Source: Actinomycetes bacterium
GTDB lineage: Bacteria; Actinomycetota; Actinomycetes; Actinomycetales; Dermabacteraceae
DNA: 10,678 nt
Assembly: GCA_023389045.1 (NCBI GenBank)
Contig: JAEWEZ010000125.1
Coordinates: 1-10,678, forward strand
Direction: 5' to 3'
The notes under the pieces are model-generated. The model saw only the letters and a list, made by a program, of their open reading frames with translations, had not been told where the DNA came from and did no database searches. Shown here in pieces: positions 5,730-10,678 of the stretch (position 1 is the stretch's first letter; every line of letters begins with the position of its first letter). The translations under genes were made by a program, and so were the position numbers.

Positions 5730-7265
5730 TCAGTCCTCAGCAGCGTCCTTCTCCTCGGCCTTCTTGGCGGCAGCCTTCTTCGCCGGAGCCTTCTTCGCGG
5801 GGGTCTTCTTGGCAGGAGCCTTCTTGGCGGGAGCCTTCTTGGCGGGAGCCTTCTCCTCGCCAGCCTCCTCAGCCTCATCAGCCTTCTTGGCAGCAGCCTT
5901 CTTCGCCGGAGCCTTCTTCGCCGGGGCCTTCTTCGCGGGGGCCTTCTTCGGCTTCTCCTCGGTCTCCTCCTCGGAGTCCTCGGCGTCTTCCTCAGCCTTG
6001 GCCAGGCCCAGGTCGAGCACGTCACCCTTCTCGTTCTTCACGGTGACGTCAGCCAGCGCGACATCCAGCGCCTTGGAACGCTGCACCTCGGCGAAGATCT
6101 GCTCGAGCTGCCCGGACTGGGCGAGCATCTGCAGGAGCTGGTTGGGCTCGATGCCGTACTGCGCAGAGAGCTGCTGCATGTAGGACATGAGATCTTCCTG
6201 GCCCACGTTGACCTCGCGGGTCGCATTGATCTCATCGAGGATGAACTGGGCGCGGATCGCCTTGGTGGTGTCCTCGCGGATCTCCTCGGCGTGCGGATCG
6301 TCCGCTTCCTTGCCCTCGTGCTGCAGGTGAGCGGCAACTTCCTCATCCAGCAGGGCCTGCGGCACCGGAACCTCGAGGTCCTCCAGGAGCTTCTCGAGCA
6401 GGGCGTTGCGGGCGAGCACCACGCGGTTGCCCTCGGCGTCCTTCTCGGCCTGCTTGCGCAGGTCTTCCTTGAGCTCGTCGATCGTGTCGAACTCGGAGGC
6501 CATCTCGGCAAACTCGTCGTCGGCCTCGGGGAGCTCGCGCACCTTGACCGACTTCGCGGTCACGGTGATCTGGGCTTCCTCACCGGCGCGCTCGCCGCCG
6601 GCCAGCTTCGAAGCGAAGGTGGTGGTCTCCTCAGCGGAGAGACCCACAAGCGCCTCGTCCAGGCCCTCGAGCATGTTGCCCTCACCGATGCGGTAGGACA
6701 CGCCCTCGACGGTCTCGATCTCTTCGTCCTCGATCTTGGCAACCATGTCGAGGGAGACGAAGTCGCCGTCCTCGGCGGGACGGTCCACGCCCACGAGGGT
6801 GCCGAAGCGCTCGCGCAGCTGGTCCAGGCGCACCTGCACGGCGTCGTCGTCGGCGGCCGGCTCCTCGATCTCCACCTCGTAGGTCGAGAAATCGGGCAGC
6901 TCAATGTCGGGGCGCACGTCCTGCTCGACGGTGAAGACCAGGTTGCCCTCGTCCTTGCCGTCCAGGCCCGGAACCTCAGTGATCTCCACCTCGGGGCGGC
7001 CGACGGGCTTGATCTCAGCCTCGGTTGCAGCCTGCTGGTACAGACCCGGCAGGGCGTCGTTCACGGCCTCCTGCATGATCGCGGGGCGACCGAAGCGCTG
7101 TTCCACCAGGCGAGTGGGCACGCGGCCCTTACGGAAGCCGGGGATCTGCACCTGCTCGGCGATCTTCTTGGTGGCGGCCTCGACGGAGGGCTTCAGCTCC
7201 TCGAACAAAACCTCGACGGTGAGCTTCACCCGGGTCGGGCTGAGCTTCTCGGAAGCAGTCTTCAC
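5730..7265 (-). CDS. tig: Trigger factor (ribosome-associated chaperone and peptidyl-prolyl isomerase) with long PAKK tail
   Basis: A 511-residue chaperone that meets nascent chains at the ribosome exit tunnel. The N-terminal ribosome-binding domain carries the signature GFRKGRVP (43-50); the FKBP-type isomerase domain lies around 155-245 (EDGDFVSLDM to ETTTFASKL); the helical substrate-cradling C-domain runs to about 425. Then comes an unusual tail: acidic 426-437, basic KAPAK/AAAKK repeats 438-462, acidic 463-471, a second basic block 472-503, and an acidic end AEEKDAAED. This resembles the C-terminal tails of histone H1-like and mycobacterial-type HU proteins and makes the protein longer than E. 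coli trigger factor (432 residues). GTG 7265 is chosen; AGGGAG stands upstream with a 9-10-base spacing, and MKTASEKLSPTRVKL is the family beginning. It lies upstream of clpP1, as in other actinobacteria, but the NlpC/P60 gene intervenes. Confidence 0.97.
   Translation of the reverse strand: MKTASEKLSPTRVKLTVEVLFEELKPSVEAATKKIAEQVQIPGFRKGRVPTRLVEQRFGRPAIMQEAVNDALPGLYQQAATEAEIKPVGRPEVEITEVPGLDGKDEGNLVFTVEQDVRPDIELPDFSTYEVEIEEPAADDDAVQVRLDQLRERFGTLVGVDRPAEDGDFVSLDMVAKIEDEEIETVEGVSYRIGEGNMLEGLDEALVGLSAEETTTFASKLAGGERAGEEAQITVTAKSVKVRELPEADDEFAEMASEFDTIDELKEDLRKQAEKDAEGNRVVLARNALLEKLLEDLEVPVPQALLDEEVAAHLQHEGKEADDPHAEEIREDTTKAIRAQFILDEINATREVNVGQEDLMSYMQQLSAQYGIEPNQLLQMLAQSGQLEQIFAEVQRSKALDVALADVTVKNEKGDVLDLGLAKAEEDAEDSEEETEEKPKKAPAKKAPAKKAPAKKAAAKKADEAEEAGEEKAPAKKAPAKKAPAKKTPAKKAPAKKAAAKKAEEKDAAED
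5757..5954 (-). repeat. Tandem 15-base codon repeats encoding the KAPAK tail of trigger factor
   Basis: Near-identical 15-base units, each encoding five residues of the KKAPA type, occur in two runs (about 5880-5954 and 5757-5852) separated by a non-repeated acidic stretch of nine codons. The units differ mostly at wobble bases (for example ttggcggga versus ttcgccgga on the plus strand). Such near-perfect units can expand or contract by slippage, so tail length may vary between strains. Confidence 0.85.
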
Positions 7266-7361
7266 TGGTCAGGTCTCCCTGTAATGGTTGATCGTGTATG
7301 CGGTTGGAACGTCGTCCGCGGCGCCTCCAGGCTCTAGCGACGCAGCGGCCCATGGACGGAG

Positions 7362-7435
7362 TCGGGGTGACAGGATTTGAACCTGCGGCCACCCGCTCCC
7401 AAAGCGGGTGCTCTACCAAGCTGAGCTACACCCCG
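7362..7435 (-). tRNA. tRNA-Pro (anticodon UGG)
   Basis: A 74-base cloverleaf on the minus strand. Acceptor CGGGGTG (7435-7429) pairs perfectly with CACCCCG (7369-7363), and the discriminator is A (7362). The D arm is AGCTCAGCTTGGTAGAGC, the anticodon stem CCCGC/GCGGG encloses TTTGGGA with anticodon TGG, and the T arm is GCAGGTTCAAATCCTGT. The C1-G72 pair is typical of bacterial proline tRNAs. CCA is not encoded. It lies 96 bases upstream of tig on the same strand. Confidence 0.97.
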
Positions 7436-7448
7436 GAGGGCAACCCTC
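7436..7448. repeat. Small perfect inverted repeat beside tRNA-Pro
   Basis: GAGGG (7436-7440), CAA, CCCTC (7444-7448) immediately precedes the 5' end of tRNA-Pro and could form a small hairpin in the precursor leader. No function is claimed. Confidence 0.3.
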
Positions 7449-7665
7449 GGAATCTTACCCGCTTAGCACGGCAGGTGCCTGAAGCGAGCCCGACGGGCGT
7501 GACGGGCACCACAGTGAAGATCGGGCGTTCGGCAGTGCCTAGCGGCCTCAGATCTGCTTCAATAGTGGGAGCCCTGCTTTGAATGCTGAAGCCTGACGCT
7601 TCGGACGCCGACGGCCGCCCCGCCGGATACCAAAAGGCCGGAAGAGATGCATTTACGCAGGTGAC

Positions 7666-7736
7666 GCGGGCGTAGCTTAATGGTAAAGCCTCAGTCTTCC
7701 AAACTGATGACGCGGGTTCGATTCCCGTCGCCCGCT
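7666..7736 (+). tRNA. tRNA-Gly (anticodon UCC)
   Basis: A 71-base cloverleaf. Acceptor GCGGGCG (7666-7672) pairs perfectly with CGCCCGC (7729-7735), and the discriminator is T (7736). The D arm is AGCTTAATGGTAAAGC, the anticodon stem TCAGT/ACTGA has loop CTTCCAA with anticodon TCC, and the T arm is GCGGGTTCGATTCCCGT. CCA is not encoded. Its 3' end is only six bases from the stop codon of the convergent BetT-like gene. I could not identify its promoter with confidence in the 230 bases between the two tRNAs. Confidence 0.97.
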
Positions 7737-7742
7737 CTGCTT

Positions 7743-9392
7743 TCAGGCCGTGCCGCTGTCATCGCGGGCAGCCGCATGCACTCCATCTCTCACCGACACC
7801 ACGCTCGGATCCTCCCTGTCAGGAAGGTCTTCGCGCACGGCCCGGTAAAGCGCCCACATCACGAGGTACATCACCACCGAGAGCGGCAGGCCGATAATGA
7901 CCGTCGCCCCCTGCAGGGCCGCGACCCCGCCCACCATGAGCATGGCGAAGGTCAGCAGACCGGTAGCGAAGGCCCAGAACACGCGCAGAGCCCGGCCCCC
8001 GTCGGTCATCGCGTCACGCGTGCGCGAACAGAAGGTGGAGAGCACGAGCGCCCCGGAATCGGCGCTGGTCACGTAGAACAGAAGCCCGAGCAGAGTCGCC
8101 ACGGCGATCACCATCGGTGCGCCCGGATACTGTGCAAGAAGCGAATAGAAAGCATGCTCTGGAGTGCTCACGGCGGTCTGCGCGAAGGTGAGGTCACCGT
8201 CGAGCACCCGCAGCAGAGCCGAGTTGCCGAAAACCGCGATGAACACGGCGATGAAGGCGAAGGGCACGAGCAGCACGCCGAGCACAAACTGGCGGATGGT
8301 GCGGCCTCGGGAGATTCGCGCGAGGAAAAGCCCCACAAAGGGCGCCCAGGCGATCCACCAGGCCCAGAAGAACAGGGTCCAGGACTGCATCCACGAATCA
8401 GCGTCCGTGTACGGGAACACTTCGAGCATGAGCCCGGGCAGCGCGGTGGCATAGTCACCGACGCTGGTGACGAGCGCATCGAGCACGAACCGGGTGCGGC
8501 CGGTGAGAGTCACCCAGGCCAGCAGAATGGTGGCGAGCACGATGTTGAGTTCTGAGAGGCGTCGGATTCCACGCTCCACACCGCTCACCGTGGAGATCGT
8601 GGCCATCACCACCGCGAGCAGGATGAGGGCAATCTGTGCGGCGATTCCCTCGGGCACCCCGAGGAGCAGATGCAGCCCGTAGTTCAGCTGCACCACGCCG
8701 ATGCCAAGGGATGCGGCGATGCCGAAGATCGTGCCCAGCACGCTGATGACATCGACGATGGTGCCGAGCCAGCGATGCGCCACATCACCCACGGCACCCG
8801 CGAGTACGGAGCGTAGGGAGAGGGGCTGCCCACGCCGATGCGCCGCATAGGCGAAGGCGGCACCCATCAGGGCGTACATTGCCCAACCGGTGATGCCGTA
8901 GTGGAAGAGGGTCCAGACCACGCCCATCCGTGCTCGCGCCACCGGATCCGTGGCCGGGTTCAGCGGATCGGCAACCTCCCCCTGCGGGGGCACCAGGAAG
9001 TGCGAGACCGGCTCTGCGACGGAGAAGAACATGAGGTCGATACCGATCCCGCCCGCGAAAAGCATGGCTGACCAGGTGAAAAGGCTGAACTGGGGGCGGC
9101 TTCCCTCCTCGCCGAGCACCAGTCGCCCGCTGCGCCCGAAGGCGAGGATCAGCACGAACAGCACGATCAGCCCGGCGGTGAGCACGTAGTACCAGCCGGC
9201 GTTCGCCGCGATCACCGCCACCACTGCTGAGAGCTGGGCTTGCGCCTGGCTCGGGGAGATCAGTGCCCACAGGGCGATCGCCAGGATCACTGCCCCGGAG
9301 AGGATCACGACCATCCAGCGCACGGGCGGCGCCCCGGCCTGTGCTTCTTCGGTGTGACGGGAGGGCTGTGGGGCGTGCGGAGTGGAACTCAT
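7743..9392 (-). CDS. betT: BCCT-family choline/betaine transporter, BetT-like, short C-terminus
   Basis: A 549-residue secondary carrier with about 12 hydrophobic segments and a hydrophilic N-terminus (1-25), importing choline or a related trimethylammonium compound across the cell membrane. The motif GIGID (115-119) followed by LMFFSVAEPVSHF is that of E. coli BetT. In this family the Asp replaces the third Gly of Na+-coupled BetP and goes with choline use and proton coupling. The Trp-rich TM8 signature has Trp338, 343, 345, 346 and 349, followed by PFVGLFLARISRGRTIRQFV. The match to BetT continues through FYVTSADSGALVL and then stops: the roughly 130-170-residue cytoplasmic extension of E. 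coli BetT (677 residues) is absent. ATG 9392 has no strong Shine-Dalgarno. No betA, betB or betI is nearby, so substrate fate is open. It is divergent from ogt and convergent with tRNA-Gly. Confidence 0.93.
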   Translation of the reverse strand: MSSTPHAPQPSRHTEEAQAGAPPVRWMVVILSGAVILAIALWALISPSQAQAQLSAVVAVIAANAGWYYVLTAGLIVLFVLILAFGRSGRLVLGEEGSRPQFSLFTWSAMLFAGGIGIDLMFFSVAEPVSHFLVPPQGEVADPLNPATDPVARARMGVVWTLFHYGITGWAMYALMGAAFAYAAHRRGQPLSLRSVLAGAVGDVAHRWLGTIVDVISVLGTIFGIAASLGIGVVQLNYGLHLLLGVPEGIAAQIALILLAVVMATISTVSGVERGIRRLSELNIVLATILLAWVTLTGRTRFVLDALVTSVGDYATALPGLMLEVFPYTDADSWMQSWTLFFWAWWIAWAPFVGLFLARISRGRTIRQFVLGVLLVPFAFIAVFIAVFGNSALLRVLDGDLTFAQTAVSTPEHAFYSLLAQYPGAPMVIAVATLLGLLFYVTSADSGALVLSTFCSRTRDAMTDGGRALRVFWAFATGLLTFAMLMVGGVAALQGATVIIGLPLSVVMYLVMWALYRAVREDLPDREDPSVVSVRDGVHAAARDDSGTA

Positions 9393-9469
9393 GAGCTGAT
9401 GCAGGATCGACGGCCGCTGCGGACGGCTTCGGGCAAAACTCGGGAGGCAACACTGCCCCCGGGCGTTCG

Positions 9470-9484
9470 CGGCAGTCTATGCCG
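9470..9484. promoter_or_regulatory. Inverted repeat overlapping a -10-like box in the betT/ogt intergenic region
   Basis: CGGCA (9470-9474) and TGCCG (9480-9484) flank five bases. On the minus strand the region contains TAGACT (9479-9474), a plausible -10 for the BetT-like gene. It may be an operator or chance. The rest of 9393-9602 shows no clearer signal. Confidence 0.2.
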
Positions 9485-9602
9485 TGGGCGCGTCTTATGG
9501 AGGCTCTTCCCCTACTCTGAAACGCGCCGGGCATCTGCGGCCCTCCCATCGGCCCCTCACCGCCCCGTCGTTCCCTCCCCTCTGTGCCCTGTTTGGAGCC
9601 CG

Positions 9603-10214
9603 ATGTCACCGTCTGCGCCTTCCCCTGAGACGCTGCCGCGCCAGCACCTGTGGGTGCCCACGGTGCTTGGACGCTATCTGGTGGCGGCCACCCCAGACGC
9701 CGTGGTCGGCATCTGGCGTGAGGGCCGAGCGCACTTCCCCACGGCACAGCGCTACGGCTCCCCTGCCGTACTCCCCTCTACGTGCTCCGAATCTGACGCG
9801 CCAGCGCAGAATCCCGGCGAGCGCGAGATCCACGCCCTCCTCAGGCGCGCCGGCGCGCAGATGCAAGAGCTGGTACTGGGCCGACGGATCCACTGCGACC
9901 TCCCGCTTCGCATGGAGGGCACGCCCTTCCAGGTCGAGGTGTGGACGGCTCTGCAGGACATCCCCTACGGGCAGGTGCGCAGCTATGCCGATATCGCTGC
10001 CGCGGTGGGTCGTCCACGCGGACGGCAGGCGGTCGGTCAGGCCGTGGGGGCGAATCCCTTGAGCGTGGTCGTGCCGTGTCACCGGGTGGTGGGGTCCGAC
10101 GGGTCCCTGACCGGTTACGCCTCCGGGCTCGACGTAAAGCGCGCGCTGCTGAGGCTGGAGGGGGTGCAGCTTCCTTCGCTTGACGCCCCCGCAGTGGCAC
10201 CATGGGGCGGGTGA
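9603..10214 (+). CDS. ogt: Methylated-DNA-[protein]-cysteine S-methyltransferase, Ogt type
   Basis: A 203-residue suicide repair protein that transfers alkyl groups from O6-alkylguanine (and O4-alkylthymine) in DNA to its own cysteine. The C-terminal domain holds FQVEVWTALQDIPYGQVRSYADIAAAVG (helix-turn-helix DNA binding, about 111-138), the Asn of AVGANPLSVV, the active site PCHRVVG with Cys159 (codon 10077-10079), and the closing TGYASGLDVKRALLRLEG. The N-terminal domain (about 1-95) is weakly conserved, as usual. There is no Ada-type AraC or phosphotriester domain, so it is not the adaptive-response regulator. ATG 9603 has GGAG four bases upstream; the same frame is open much further upstream but only antisense to the transporter. 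It overlaps the next gene by a few bases, so the two are probably co-transcribed. Confidence 0.95.
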   Translation: MSPSAPSPETLPRQHLWVPTVLGRYLVAATPDAVVGIWREGRAHFPTAQRYGSPAVLPSTCSESDAPAQNPGEREIHALLRRAGAQMQELVLGRRIHCDLPLRMEGTPFQVEVWTALQDIPYGQVRSYADIAAAVGRPRGRQAVGQAVGANPLSVVVPCHRVVGSDGSLTGYASGLDVKRALLRLEGVQLPSLDAPAVAPWGG

Positions 10215-10678
10215 ACACCGAGCCGAGTCCCTTCCACTTCCCGATCGCGCCGCGCTATGCCGGGATGGCAACCTCTCCGCTCAAGGAGATCTTCGCCCTG
10301 GCAGCACGGGAGGGTGTGGTCTCCTTCGCCGGTGGTATCCCCGATCCTGAGCTTTTCGACCTGGACGCTGTGCGTGACTGCTTCGACTGGGCTCTGGCGG
10401 AGCGCGGGCATCGCGCCCTGCAGTACGGCGTGAGCGAAGGGGAGGTTGAGCTGCGGGAGCAGGCGGCCCGTCGGATCGCCCGCGACCTGCCCACCGACCC
10501 CACCCAGATCCAGGTGACGAGCGGCTCCCAGGAGGGTCTGTTCCTGATCGCCCAGGCGATGCTCTCCCCCGGCGATGTGGTGCTCGTCGAATCCCCCACC
10601 TACCTCGCTGCCGTGCAAGCATTTTCACTGCACGGTGCACGCATGATCGGAGTTGAGACCGACGACGACGGGGTGGTT
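10202..10678 (+). CDS. PLP-dependent aminotransferase, class I/II fold, 5' part (runs off the window)
   Basis: The first 159 codons of an aminotransferase of the group that includes LysN/ARO8-like 2-aminoadipate transaminases and the enzymatic half of MocR regulators. Visible landmarks: RYAGMATSPLKEI near the N-terminus, FAGGIPDPELF (substrate-side loop), LQYGVSEGEVELREQAARRI, TSGSQEGLFLIAQAMLSPGD (phosphate-binding region) and VESPTYLAAVQAF. There is no winged-helix GntR domain before it, so it is an enzyme, not a MocR regulator. The lysine that holds PLP lies beyond the edge, so substrate cannot be judged. ATG 10202 overlaps ogt by 13 bases; an in-frame GTG at 10211 would give a GTGA overlap with the ogt stop and is an equally possible start. 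No strong Shine-Dalgarno fits either. Confidence 0.9.
   Translation, partial: MGRVNTEPSPFHFPIAPRYAGMATSPLKEIFALAAREGVVSFAGGIPDPELFDLDAVRDCFDWALAERGHRALQYGVSEGEVELREQAARRIARDLPTDPTQIQVTSGSQEGLFLIAQAMLSPGDVVLVESPTYLAAVQAFSLHGARMIGVETDDDGVV

Noticed and set aside
5757..5954. Repeated DNA considered as a CRISPR array or minisatellite outside genes
   Set aside because: The repeats are in-frame codon repeats of the trigger factor tail with no unique spacers.
6291..7337. Plus-strand 348-codon frame
   Set aside because: Antisense shadow of the trigger factor gene, Leu/Gly/His-rich without motifs.
9240..9602. Upstream extension of the ogt frame
   Set aside because: The frame is open by chance antisense to the transporter; ATG 9603 has a GGAG site and gives the normal Ogt length.
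8785..9747. Minus-strand 320-codon frame overlapping the start of the transporter gene and ogt
   Set aside because: Its translation is Pro/Arg/Gly-rich in a shifted frame relative to the BCCT protein and extends antisense into ogt.
1..10678. Search for insertion sequences, prophage genes, integrases, CRISPR or toxin-antitoxin pairs
   Set aside because: No transposase, integrase, terminal repeats, or paired small toxin/antitoxin frames could be supported; the two tRNA 3' ends show no neighbouring integrase or duplicated end.

Overview
The window is G+C-rich, densely coding chromosomal DNA from an actinobacterium. The main evidence is the core gene order trigger factor, clpP1, clpP2, clpX, with two different ClpP paralogues, the start-codon use (ATG and GTG) and hairpin terminators without clear U-runs. 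A member of the Micrococcales, possibly near Dermabacteraceae, is my guess from the feel of the proteins, not something the sequence proves. I see no phage, insertion sequence, plasmid or CRISPR signature.

Layout, left to right. (1) 1-1385, minus: the 5' part of a molybdenum/tungsten formate dehydrogenase catalytic subunit that runs off the left edge. Its reading frame is interrupted by one in-frame UGA at 819-821, exactly where this family carries selenocysteine, followed at once by a well-formed SECIS-like hairpin; it is a selenoprotein gene, not a broken gene. (2) 1618-3404, minus: an AroQ-type chorismate mutase whose start overlaps the clpX stop as ATGA. (3) 3405-4927, minus: clpP2 and clpP1, with a structured leader between clpP2 and clpX. 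(4) 4928-5264: an intergenic stretch holding a ClgR-like CGC-N5-GCG palindrome and a -10-like box in front of clpP1. (5) 5265-5603, plus: a very short stand-alone NlpC/P60 peptidase domain, lying against the strand of its neighbours. (6) 5730-7265, minus: trigger factor with a long histone-H1-like PAKK tail. (7) 7362-7736: tRNA-Pro(UGG) on the minus strand and tRNA-Gly(UCC) on the plus strand. (8) 7743-9392, minus: a BetT-type BCCT choline/betaine transporter without the long C-terminal extension. (9) 9603-10678, plus: an Ogt-type O6-alkylguanine DNA alkyltransferase overlapping the start of a PLP-dependent aminotransferase that runs off the right edge.

How the genes fit together. Trigger factor folds nascent chains, while ClpP1 and ClpP2 form the mixed protease barrel fed by the ClpX unfoldase, so the centre of the window is a protein quality-control locus. 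Chorismate mutase is translationally coupled to clpX without an obvious functional link. Formate dehydrogenase, the BetT-like carrier, Ogt and the aminotransferase are separate housekeeping or accessory metabolic functions. The points most worth a second look are the Sec/SECIS arrangement, the PAKK tail of trigger factor, the orphan NlpC/P60 domain inside the tig-clp locus, and the competing hairpins in the clpX leader.
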